Notes under the pieces: model-generated
What the model was told of the DNA's origin: nothing
The model's input: only the letters and a program-made list of their open reading frames with translations
Databases searched by the model: none
Source of the DNA: Scylla paramamosain
Lineage: Eukaryota > Arthropoda > Malacostraca > Decapoda > Portunidae
Direction of reading: 5' to 3'
DNA: 64,000 bases
NCBI RefSeq assembly: GCF_035594125.1
Contig: NC_087185.1
Coordinates: forward strand, 10,370,501-10,434,500
Made by a program: the position numbers and the translations under genes
Part shown: positions 24,769 through 41,480 of the stretch, piece after piece
Position numbering within the stretch: the first letter of the stretch is position 1
Layout of the letters: every line of letters starts with the position of its first letter

Positions 24769-27447
24769 CGTTTCTCTTAATGCTCTTCCGTTGCTCCAAA
24801 TAGGGTACTTTCCTTGAAATTTAGTGATTTTGTACATAATGAACTCAAAAACACTCATAATACATTTTCAATAATGTTATTTTGTTCCTACATAACATTT
24901 TTTTTTTTTTTTGCATGCCTCTTAGTATTTTTGTACTTAAGGAGCACTCAAGCTATGTTTTTGGCAATGTTGTTTTATGTTCCCTTATAGGGTGCTTTCC
25001 ATTCTATATAGTGGTTTGGTACCTTACCGTCAGTAAATTACACAAAACACACAGTTTCTTGTAATGTTACTTTACTTCTTTAATAATGGATTTTGCATGC
25101 ATTTTGGCTTTTTGATACGTAATAATGTGAAAATCATTTAATATGCACGTTTTAGATAGCAATTGTTGGGTTGTCTATAAGAGTTATCTTCACACCTTTT
25201 AGCGTTTCGGTACCTAAGAAACTCAAGAACACTCTTAACATCCTTTCTTTTCTCTAGTAAAGGGTGATTTGTTTTTATTTTTGCGTTTTTGTGGGTAACA
25301 AGCTCAAAAACACTCAAAATAAACGTTTTTGGCAATGTTTTTCTCTTTTTGCGTGTTGGTATATAAGTTGACCAAAAACAGTGAGAAGAGAAATTTTATT
25401 CCCATTTTTAGTGGTTTCCATTTTTCTTTAGCACTTTGGTGTTTAACAAGCTAAAAAAAAAAAAAAAAAAAAACACTGAAAAGACACGTTGCGGATAATA
25501 AGACTAGCATGCATTTTAGCTTTCATACCTAACATTGTGAAAAAAAAAAACATTCAAAATACACGTATTTGGTATTGTTGTTGTTTTTCTCCATATTCAT
25601 GCGTTTAATCGTTTTAGTAACAAAAAAAAAGTAAAAAACACTCATAATACATGTTTCTCGTAATGTTCTTTCCTTTCCTCGTATAGGATACTTTGCATGC
25701 ATTTTGGCGCTTTGATACGTAACAATTTGAAAAATACTCAAAGCACAAGTTTTTGTAAAGTTGTTGTTTTCCATATAAAATGCTATTCACACTTTTTTTT
25801 TTTTTTTTTGCCTTTTGGAACATAAACATCATAAAATATGTCATATTACACGTTTCTCGTTATTTCCTTTGCTTTGCTTTGTATGTATTTTGGCTTTGGT
25901 TCGTAAAATCTGAAAACCATTCAAAATACACGTTTTTCGCAAAACAATATTTTTGATGCGTTTTAGCGTTTCAGGAAGAAACTTAAATATACTGAAAAAC
26001 ACATTTTTTTAGTAATGTTTTTTTTTTTTTTTTTTATCTATTCCCTTATAAGGTGCATTTCATGCAGTTTAGCGTTTTGCTGCCTGACACGCTGAAAAAA
26101 AAGTGACACTTTTATGGTAATGTTGTTTCATTTCCCCGTATAAGGGTTTTGTGTGTATTTCGGCGTTTTGGTACCTAATAATGTAAAAATCATTCAAAAT
26201 GCACGTTTCTGATAATGTTATTTATTTTCTCTATAAAAGGGTGTTTTCCACGCGTTTTAGTGTTTTGGTAAGTAACAAGCTCAAAAATATTCAAAAGATA
26301 CGTTTCTGAATATGTCGTATCATTTCCCCTTTGCATGCATTTTCGTTTGCTATGTGAAAGAAAAAAAAAATAAAACACGTTTTAGGTAGTATTATTCTGT
26401 TTCTCCATAAGTGTGCTATTCATGCCTTTTAGCGTTTTAATACCAATGATTTTCTAAAACACTCACAATAAAAGTTTTTAGTAATGTTTTTTTTTAGTTT
26501 CCCCATATAGAGTACTTTGCATATATTTTCAGAAACACCAAAGTACACGTTTTTGGTAAACTTATACTGTTTCTCTATAAAGAGTTTTTTTTTTTTTTTT
26601 GCATCCGCTTTAGCTTTTCGTTCGGAAATAGCTCAAAAACACTGAAAAAGAAACGTTTTTGGTAATGTTTTCTTTTCTATACAGTGTGTGTTCCAAGATT
26701 TTTAGTGTTATGGTGCCTCTCACGCTCAAAACCAGTCAAAAGACAAGTTTCTGGAAATTTCGTTTCCTTTCCCCACATAAGGTGCTTTGCATGGATTTTG
26801 CCATTTTTGTACCTATCAGTGTAAAATGCACTCAAAATACACGTGTTTGGTCATGTTGTACTGTTTCTCCATATAGGGTGCTATTCATGTGTTTTAGCAT
26901 TTTGGTGCCTAAGAAGTAAAAAAAAAAAAAAACTCATAATAAACTTTTCTCGCAATGTCTTTTCGTTTCCCTTTATAGTGCACTTTGCATGCATATGGGC
27001 ATTTTTATATGTAACAAGCACAAAAACAATCAAAATACACGTATTTAATAAGGATATATTGTTTTTTCATTAAGGGTTTTATGCATGTGTTTCAGCGTTT
27101 TGGTACGTAAGTACCTCAAAAACACTGAAAACACATTTTTTTTCTGTCTTTCTTATTTTTTCTCATATAGTCTACTTTCCAGGCTTTTTATCGTTTTCGT
27201 GCCCAGCACGCCTATAACACTTAAAAGACACGTTTCTGGAAATCTAGTTTCGTTTTCCCATATAGAGTGCTTTGCATGCATTTTGGCGTTTTCGTACCTA
27301 ACTGTAAAATGCACTCAAAATACACGTTTTTGTTAATGTTGTGATTTTCCATATACAGTGATATAGATATAAAAGAGATAGATCTAAGAAGATCAAAAAC
27401 ACCTAATGTCCTTTCTTTTCCCCATATAAGGTATAAAGTATTTTGGA

Positions 27448-27482
27448 TTTATTTATTTATTTATTTTATTTTATTTTTTTTT
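27448..27482. repeat. TTTA/TTTTA simple repeat
   Basis: Short tract inside the last E-type monomer before the 27.5-27.8 kb inversion point. A complementary AAATA tract lies at about 27,922-27,960 on the other side. Confidence 0.75.
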
Positions 27483-27506
27483 GTACGTAATAAGCTGAAA
27501 AACACA

Positions 27507-31641
<4,135 letters not shown>

Positions 31642-34600
31642 TTTATTTATAATGATATTTTGTTTTCGCGTGCTTTCCGTGCTTTTTAGTTTTTTGGTGC
31701 ATAATATGTTCAAAACACCCATATGACACGTTCCTTGTTATATCGTTTCATTACCGTTAAATAGAGTGCTTTGCATGCATTTTTTTTGCGTTTTAATACC
31801 TAACAATCTTTTAAAAAAATTCAAAACACACGTTTTTGGCAATACTGTTCTATTTCTCCATGAAGGGCGTTTTGCATGCGTTTTAACGTTTTAATATGTA
31901 ATATGCTGAAAAAAAAACAAAGAAAAGATACTTTTTTTTTTAGTATTGTGTTTTCTTCTCCTATAAAGGGAATTTTTGCATACACCGGTGATTTGGTACC
32001 TAACAAGCTTAAAAAAAAAGAAAAAAAAAAAACAGAAAAGACACGTTTTTGGTAACGTTGTTTTCTTTTACCATTAAATGTGTCGTGCATGGAATTTGGC
32101 GTTAATTACATTCAATATACATGTTTTTTTTTTTTATGTTGTTTTACTTATCCATATAAAATGCCATAAACTTGTCTTAGCCTTTTCTCACCTAAAAATC
32201 CGAAAAAAATTCCTAATACACGTTTCTGTTAATATCGTTTCGTTTCACCATATCGGTTCCTTTGCTTGCATTTTTGGCGTTTTGTTAACTAACAAGCTAA
32301 AAAAAATGAAAAAAAAACATTTTTGCTATTTTTTTTCCCAATAAAAGGTGTTTTGGACGCGATTTAGCGTTTTGGTAAGTAAGAAACTAAAAAAAAAAAA
32401 TCAAAAGACACGTTTTTCATAATGTTTTGTTTTCAAATACAGATTGTTTTCCATGCTCTTTATCGTTTGTTGCCTAATATGCTCAAAAACACGCATGTAA
32501 CATGTTTCTGGTGATGTCGTTTCCTTAACCCAAATAAGTTGCTTTGCATGCATTTTGGAGTTTTGCTAACTAGCTGTAAGACACTTATAACACAGGTTTG
32601 GTAATCTTCTGTTTCTCCATAAAGGATGTTTTGCATGCATTTTAGCGTTTTGATACATAAGAAGAAAAACACTCAAACGACACGTTTTTTACAATGTTGT
32701 TTGTTTTCCCCAAATAGGGTGATTTGCATCCACTTTAGCGTTTTGGTAAAAATAAGCTAGAAAATACTCAGGTTTCCTGTAATGTCATTTCGTTACCCTA
32801 AATAGAGTGCTTTACGTGCATTTTGGCGTTTTAGTAACTAAAAAGCTGGATAACACTCAAAATACACATTTTTGGTAATGTTCTATTTCTCCATAAAAAA
32901 AAAAGCACTTTGCATGCGTTATAGCGATTTGGTACGCAAGAAGTCGTAAAACACTCAATAGACAAGTTTTAGTAATGTTCTTTTCTTTTCCCATAAAGGA
33001 TGTTTTGCATGCACTTTGGCGCTTTTGTACCTAACAAGCTCAAAAAACTTTTAATACACGTTTTTGGTTAATGTTGTTCATTTTTTCTTCATGTAGAGTT
33101 TCTTCATGTATGTATTTTGGCGTTTTCGTACCTAACATGAGGAAAAACACTCATAGTACATGTACATTACATAGTACATTACAACATAGGTAATGTTGTT
33201 CTGCTTCTTTATATATGGTTCTTTGAATGCATTTTCGAGTTTTAGTATCTAATAGGTGGTAAAACCCTCATAATACAAGTTTTTCATAATGTTACTCCGT
33301 TTCTCCATATAGAGTGTTATTCATGTATTTTAGCATTTTATTGCATAAGAAGTTGAAAAAGACATAACATTTCTGTTAAAATCGTTTCTTTTCCCAATGT
33401 CTGGTAATTTGCATGCATTTTGGTGTTTTGGTATCTAACAAGCTCAAAAACACTCAAAAGAAATATTTTTTGCTGATGTTTTTGTTCCTCCATAAACGGT
33501 GTTTTGAATGCGTTTTAGCAGTTTGGTGCGTAAGAAGCACTCAAATGACATGTTTTTCATCAAGCATTTTTATTTTTCCATATAGAGTGTTTTCTACTTT
33601 TTTTTTTTTAGCATTTGATGCCTTACATAATAATAATAATAAAAAGCACATTTCTGGTAATGTTATTTCCTTACCCAAATAAGGTGATTTGCATGCATTT
33701 TCGGGTTTTGCTTCCTAACTTTGTGGAAAATATTAAAAATAAAACTCATGATTTTGTTAATGTTGTTCTGTTTTTCCATAAGTGGTGTTTTCCACGCGTT
33801 GTAACGTTTTGGTACATAAGAAGCAGAAAACACACAGAAGAAGTTTTTTATAATGTTGTTTGATTGTCCCAAATACGGTTCTTTGCATGCACTTTAGTGT
33901 TTTGTTAAGTAACAAGCACAAAAATAATAATATCTTTTCATTTCCCAATATCATTTAATTTGCATGCATTTTGGCGTTTTAGTACCTAACAAGTTTAAAA
34001 ACACTCAAAATACCAGTTTTTGGTAATGATGTTTTGTTTTCCCATTGAGTTTTTGAGCGTTTTAGCGATTTGGTACGTAATAAGCTCAAAACACTCAAAA
34101 GACAGGTTTTTGATAATGTTGGTATCTTTTCTTTTCCGGTAATATAAGTTTTATATTCTTTTTACCCTTTTGGTGTCTAATATGCAGAAAAAAAAAAAAA
34201 CTCAAATGGGGCGTTTCATGTAATGTCGTTTCATTACACAAAGTAGGGTGTTTTGCATGTATTTTGTCGTTTTGGTACCTAATAAGCTGAAAAACACTCA
34301 AAACACACGTTAGTTGTCAATAAAGACGTGTTGCATGCGTTTTAGAGTTTTCGTACGTAAGAAAATGAGTAAAAAAAAAAAACATTTATAAGAGTTTTCG
34401 GTAAAGTTCTTTTCTTTTTCAATACAGATTCTTTTGCATGCAGTTTGGCGTTTTGGTACCTGAGAAAAAGAATACATGTTTTTTGGTAATATTTTTTTGT
34501 TTTTTTTGGTAATATTCTTCTGTTTCTTCTTATAAGGTACTTTGTATGTATTTTGGAGTTTTAATATTTAACATCGGGAAAAAAAATCTCATAATATACG

Positions 34601-37275
34601 TTTTTGGTAATGTTGTGTTTCTCGATATTGACTGCTGTTCATGTATTTTAGGATTTTGGTAAAAAAAGAAGGTAAAAAAATAAAAACAATAATAATACAC
34701 TTTTCTGTTAATATCTTTTCGTTTCCCGAAGTTGGGTAATGTTTTCTTTTTCCATATAGAGTGTTTTCCATACTTTATAGCGCTTTGATTACTAATATAC
34801 TGAAAAACACCCAAATGACACGTTTGTGGTGATGTTCCGTTATCCCAAACAGGGTGGTTTGCATGCATTTTTTGGTTTTGCTATATAACAAGATGAAAAA
34901 CACTTAAAACACACGTTTTTAATCATGTCGTCCTGTTTCTTCATATATGCTTTATATGAGTTTTGCCGATTTGGTATGTAACATAGGGATAAACACTCAT
35001 AATACACATTTTTGGTAATGTTGTTCTGTTTCTCAATGCAGACTGGTATTCACAAGTTTTAGCCTTTTGGCACATAAGAAGCTGAAAAAAGCTGATAATA
35101 CTTGTTTTCGTTAATATCGTTTAATTTCTAAATATCATGTGATTTGCATGCATTTTTGCATGCATACTCAAAACACCCGTTATTGGTTATGCTGTCCTGT
35201 TTCTCCATAAAGAGTATTTTGCAAACGTTTTAGGGTTTTGGTGCATTAGCTCAAAAAAAAATCAAGACACATTTTGATAATGTTTTGTTCTCCCATGTTT
35301 TCTATGTTTTTTTTAGCGTTTTTGTGCCTAATATGGTCAAAAATACCCATATGACACGTTTTTGGTAATATCGTCTTGTTGTTCAAATTAGCGTGCTTTG
35401 CAAGCATTTTAGCGTTTTGATCCTAACAAGTTGGGAAACACTCGAAACATACGTTTTTGGTAAGGCTGTTCTGTTTCTCCATGATGGATGTTTTACATAC
35501 GTTTTTGTACCTAAGAAGCTGAAAGCATTAAAAACACACGTTTTAGGTAATGTTTTATTTTTTTTTCCCCATATAGGATGCTTTGCATGCACTTTGGCGT
35601 TTTGGTACCTAAGAAATTCGAAAACACTTATAATATACGTTTTTGGTAAGGTTGTTGTAATTCTTTTTATAGGGTGCATTGTTTGCATTTTGGCGTTTTG
35701 GAATAACTGAAAAACTCTCATAATACACGGTTTATGTAATGCTGCTTCTCCATATAGAGTGTTTTGGGGTTTTGGTATCATAATACACATTTCTGTTAGA
35801 ATCGTTTCGTTTCCCCATATCGGGCCCTTTGCATGGATTTTGGCGTGTTGTTATCTAAGAACCTCAAAACAATTAAAACACACTTTTTTTGCTAATGTTG
35901 CATTAATGCATTTTAGCGTTTGATGGTTAATACGCTCAAAAAACACCTCAATTACACGTTGTTACCCCAAATAGAGTGGTTTGCATGCATATTAACGTTT
36001 TGTTATTTAATAAGCTGAAAAATCTCAAAGTACACGCTTTTGTAAAAAAAAAAAAAAATCTCATAAAGGATGTTTTGAATGCGTTTTAGCGCTTTAGTAC
36101 GTAAGATAAAAACAAAACAAAAATACTCAAAAACATGTTTTTATTTATTTATTTATCTTTATTTTTTTTTACATATAAGGTGCTTTGCATATAAAAACAC
36201 TGAAAAGACACCTTTTTAGTAATGCTGTTATCTTTTCCCATATAAAATGCCTTGCATGAACTGTTGCATTTTAGTACCTAAGAAAATAACACGTTTTTCG
36301 TAATGTTTTTCTGTTTCTCCCTATAGATTACTATTCATATGTTTTATCGGTTTGTTACCTAAGAAGGTGGAAAATACTCATAAAACAAAATTCTGTTAAT
36401 ATCGTTTCGTTTCCCCATATCGGGACATTTGCATGCATTTTTGCGTTTTGGTACCTATTAAGCTGGAAAACACTTAAGTTATGGGTAAAGTTTCCCCATA
36501 AAGGATATATTGCTCGCGTTTTATTGTTTTGGTACGTACTCGTAAGAAGCTGAAAATACTCAAAAGTCACGTTTATTTTGATGTTTTCTTTTTCCCAAAT
36601 AGTGTTTTATAAACTATTCTGCGTTTTGTTGCCTAATACGCTCAAAAACACCCAAATGACACGTTTCTGGTAAAGTCCTTTCGTTACCCCCAAATAGGGT
36701 GTTTTGCAAGCATTTTGGAGTTTTGGTAAATACCAAGCAAGAAAAAACTGAAAACACATGTTTTTGGTCATGTTCTGATTCTCCATAAAGGGTGTTTTCC
36801 ACGCGTTTTAGCGTTTTGGTACGTAAGAAGCTAAAAAAGAAAAAAAAAACACTGATAAGACACGTTTTTGGCAATGTTCTCTTCTTTTCCCATATCGGGT
36901 GCTTTGCATGCACTTTGGAATTTGTGTTACCTAACAAGATCAAAAACATTCATGATACACGTATTTGGTAATCTTTTTTTTTTTTTCATAGAGTTCTTTG
37001 CATGTATTTCGTCGTTTTGGTACGCATTATGGGGAAAAAACTCATAATAAACGTTTTTGGTGGTGTTATTCGGTTTCCCCATATAGACTGATATTAACGT
37101 GTTCTAGCGTTTTGCTACATAAGCTGTAAAAGAATCATAAAACACTTTTGTATTAATATCGTTTCGCTTCCCAATATCAGTTAATTTGCATACATTTTGG
37201 CGTTGTGTTACCTAACAAGCTCAAAACTTTTAAAACTTCCGTTTTTAGTAATGTAGTTCTTTTTCCTCCTACAGG

Positions 37276-37363
37276 GTATTTTGCACACGTTTTAACTTTT
37301 TTGGTACGTAAGAGGCTCAAAAAGCCTCTTACTTACCAAAAAGTTAAAACGCGTGCAAAATAC
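37276..37363. repeat. Near-perfect hairpin, 41-bp arms with a 6-bp loop
   Basis: The left arm, 37,276-37,317 (GTATTTTGCACACG to AAGAGGCT), is mirrored by 37,323-37,363 (AGCCTCTTAC to GCAAAATAC), with about two mismatches and one single-base gap. The surrounding satellite is + on both sides, so only one half-monomer was copied in reverse. This is a fold-back duplication. Confidence 0.9.
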
Positions 37364-37401
37364 CTCAAAAGACACTTAAAAGACACTTTTATAATAATGA
37401 C

Positions 37402-37523
<122 letters not shown>

Positions 37524-39061
37524 TGTTTTCCATTCCTTTTAGGCGTTTTGGTGACTAATATGCTAAGAAATAACCAAATGACACGTTTCTGGTAATGTCG
37601 TTACTTTATCTCATAGAGGGTTTGCATGCAGCTTTTGTACCTAGCAAGCTCAAAAACACTCAAAATACTCGTTTTTGTCAATGTTGTTCTGTTTATCCGT
37701 AAAGGGTGTTTTGCATGATGTTTTAGCGTTTTGGTACGTAAGATGAAAAAAAAAACACTCAAAAGATATGTTTTCGGTTATGTTTACTTTTTTTTTCCAT
37801 TTAGGTTTGTTTTGCATTCCCTTTAGCGTTTTGGTACCTAACAACCTCAAAAAATACTCAATACACATTTTTTGGTAATGTTGCTTTGTTTCTTCATATA
37901 GGGTGCTTTGTATGCATTTTTGCATTTTGGTACCTAATATGAGGAAAAACACTCATAATAAAAGTTTTGGTAATGTTCTATTTCTCTATATAGGGTGCTA
38001 TTCACGTGTTTAAGCGTGTTGGTACATAAAAAGCTGAAAAACACTCATAATAGAAGTTTCTGTTAATATCGTTTTGTTTCCCAATGTCGGGTGATTTTCA
38101 TGCATTTTGGTGTTTTGTTACCTAACATGCTCTAAAAAATCTCAAAGTACACTTTTTTGCCAATGTTTTTTTTTTTTCTGTTTCTCCATGAAGAGTGTTT
38201 TGTATGCGTTTCAGTGTTTTGGTAAAAAGCTGAGAAATACTCAAAACACAATTTTTTTGTAATGTTTGCTTTTCCCATACAGGATGCTCTGCATGCACTT
38301 TAGCATTTTGATACCTAACAAGCTCAAAATTATTGTTAATACACATTTTTGGTAATGTTGTTTTATTTCTTCATATAGGGTGCTTTGCATGAACTTTACC
38401 GTTTTGGTACCTTACAAACTCAAAAATATTCATAATACACGTTATTGGTGATATTGTTCTGTTTTTCCATATATTGTGCTATTCACGTGTTTTAGCATTT
38501 TCTTACCTATGAAGTTCAAAAACACTTATAATACATATTTATGTAATATCGTTTCGTTTCTCAGTATGTACTGCATGTATTTTGGCGTTCTCGTACCTAA
38601 CAAGCTCAAAACTTTCAATACACCCGTTTTTGGTACTGCTGTTCTGTTTCTTCATCGATGGTGTTATCCATGCGTTTTAGCACGTTTGGTACGTAAGAAA
38701 CTCAAAAAGTTTCAAAAGACACATTTTTAATAATGTTCTTTTCTTTTCCCAAATGGAGTGTTCTCCAAGGATTTAGCGTTTGGCGTCTAATATGCTCAAA
38801 ACTCCCAAATGACACGTTTCTGTTAAAGTCATTCCGTTACCCGATTGAGGGTGTTTTGCATGCTTATTGGTGTTTTGTTACCTAAGGAGCTTAGAAACTC
38901 TAAAATGCATGTTTTTGGTAATGTTCTTTTTCTCCATAAAGGTTATTTTCCATGCGTTTTAGCGTTTTGTTACGTAATGAACTAAAAACAAAACATTCAA
39001 AATTGACGTTTTTAATAAAGTTGTTTTCTTCCGATATAGGGTACTTTGCATGCAGTTTGGC

Positions 39062-41376
39062 GATTTCAATGTTCACCACCAGCTTTGGCAACACCCTACT
39101 CGTATTCCTGACCGTCTTGGAGATACGCCCAACATTCTTGACCTTTTCCTGACCTCTAATCCTTCTGCTTATGCTTCACCCTTTCTTCTCCGTTGGGCTC
39201 CTCCGATCGCAATCTCATATCTTTATCTTGTCCTATCACTCCAATCCCTCCTCAGGATCCCCCTAAGCGAAGGTGCCTCTGGCGTTTTGCCTCTGCTAGT
39301 TGGGGGGACCTGAGGAGGTATTTTGCTGATTTTCCTTGGAATGACTACTGCTTCCGTGTCAGAAACCCGTCTTTGTGTGCTGAGCGCATAACAGAGGTGA
39401 TAGTGTTTGATATGGAGGCGTACATTCCTCACTCTTTTTCTCGTCCTAAACCTTCTAAACCTTGGTTTAACATAGCTTGTTCTCGTGCTATACATGATAG
39501 AGAGGTGGCCCACAAAAGGTACTTAAGCCTTCCTTCACCAGAATCTCATGCACTTTATATTTCTGCCCGGAACCATGCCAAGTTTGTTCTCCAACTAGCC
39601 AAAAACTCCTTCATTAACAAAAAATGTCAAAACCTTTCAAGATCTAACTCCCCTCGTGATTTCTGGCATCTAGCCAAAAATATCTCCAATAACTTTGCTT
39701 CTTCTTCTTTCCCTCCTCTACTTCAACCAGATGGCACCACTGCTATCACATCTATTTCTAAAGCTGAACTCTTTGCTCAAACCTTTGCTAAAAACCCTAC
39801 CTTGGACGATTCTGGGCTTGTTCCTCCCTTTCCTCCACCCTCTGACTACTTCATGCCACATATTAAAATTCTTCGCAAAGATGTTTTCCATGCCCTCGCT
39901 GGCCTAAACCCTCGGAAGGCTTATGGACCTGATGGGGTCCCTCCTATTGTTCTCCGAAACTGTGCCTCCGTGCTTGCACCTTGCCTAGTCAAACTCTTTC
40001 AGCTCTGTCTGTCAACATCTACCTTTCCTTGTTGCTTGAAGTTTGCCTACATTCAACCTGTTCCTAAAAAGGGTAACCGCTCTAATCCCTCAAACTACCG
40101 TCCTTTGCTTTAATTTCCTGCTTATCTAAAGTTTTTGAATCTATCCTCAACAGGAAGATTCTTAAACATCTATCACTTTACAACCTTCTATCTGATCGCC
40201 AGTATGGGTTCCGTCACGGCCGCTCTACTGGTGATCTTCTGGCTTTCCTTGCTGAGTCTTGGTCATCCTCTTTTAGAGACTTTGGTGAAACTTTTGCTGT
40301 TGCCTTGGCACAAAGTTTTTTTTTCCAAACTACCCTCCTACGGTTTCTATCCTTCTCTCTGTAACTTCATCTCAAGTTTCCTTTCTGACCGTTCTATTGC
40401 TGCTGTGGTAGACGGTCACTGTTCTCCTAAATCTATTAACAGTGATGTTCCTCAGGGTTCTGTCCTGTCACCCACTCTCTTCTTATTATTAATTAATGAT
40501 CTTCTAAACCAAACTTCTTGTCCTACCCACTCCTATGCTGATGATACCACCCTGCATTTTTCCACGTCTTTTCATAGACGTCCAACCCTTCAGGAGGTAA
40601 ACATATCACGCAGGGAAGCCACAGAACGCCTGACTTCTGATCTTTCTAAAATTTCTGATTGGGGCAGAGCAAACTTGGTATTGTTCAATGCCTCAAAAAC
40701 TCAATTCCTCCATCTATCAACTCGACACAACCTTCCAGACAACTATCCATTCTTCTTCAATGACACTCAACTGTCCCCCTCTTCTACAATGAACATCCTC
40801 AGTCTGTCCTTTACTTATAATCTGAACTGGAAACTTCACATCTCATCTCTGGCTAAAACAGCTTCTATGAAGTTAGGTGTTCTGAGACGTCTCCGCCAGT
40901 TTTTCTCACCCCCACAGCTGCTAACTCTGTACAAGGGCCTTATCCGTCCATGTATGGAGTATGCTTCACATGTCTGGAGGGTTTCTACTCATACTGCTCT
41001 TCTAGACAGGGTGGAATCAAGAGCTTTTCGTCTCATCAACTCCTCTCCTCTAACTGACTGTCTTCAGCCCCTCTCTCACCGCCGCAATGTTGCATATCTA
41101 GCTGTCTTCTACCGCTATTTTCATGCCAGCTGCTCTTCTGATCTTGCTAACTGCATGCCTCCCCTCCTTCCACGGCCTCGCTGCACAAGACTTTCTTCTT
41201 TCTCTCACCCCTATTCTGTCCACCTCTCTAACGCAAGAGTTAACCAGTATTCTCAATCATTTATCCCTTTCTCTGGTAAACTCTGGAACTCCCTGCCTGC
41301 TTCTGTATTTCCACCTTCCTATGACTTGAATTCCTTCAAGAGGGAGGTTTCAAGACACTTATCCACCAATTCTTGA
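39062..41376 (+). pseudogene. Broken APE/RT polyprotein of copy 1
   Basis: Compared with the open copy at 48,895-51,861, this frame has at least four lesions. An in-frame loss of about 26 codons follows HHQLW (about 39,088). A one-base deletion lies in the SNPSAYA region (about 39,174). A one-base deletion follows SNYRP (about 40,104). A deletion of about 28 bp near 40,307 removes the first catalytic aspartate motif (DISKAFD). Downstream the frame is intact from [11 protein letters not shown], with [10 protein letters not shown] and [10 protein letters not shown], to the stop at 41,376. It cannot make an active RT. Apart from these lesions it is close to the open copy, so the family has been active recently. 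Confidence 0.92.
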
Positions 41377-41480
41377 CCACTGCTTTGACCCTTTTATGGG
41401 ACTGGCATTTCAGTGGGCATTTTTTTCTATTAGATTTTTGTTGCCCTTGGCCAGTATCCTTCCTACATAAAAAAAAAAAA
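39062..41480 (+). mobile_element. Degenerate copy of the APE/RT non-LTR retrotransposon (copy 1)
   Basis: A 2.4-kb, 5'-truncated plus-strand copy of the same element as the one at 48,791-52,117. It begins inside the endonuclease domain at [10 protein letters not shown], runs through RT and the C-terminal region, and keeps the full 3' UTR (GGCATTTCAGTGGGC, then TTGCCCTTGGCCAGTATCC), ending in TTCCTACAT plus an A-tail at 41,469-41,480. The left flank is + satellite and the right flank is - satellite, so the insertion coincides with an orientation switch. I could not identify target-site duplications. Confidence 0.93.
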
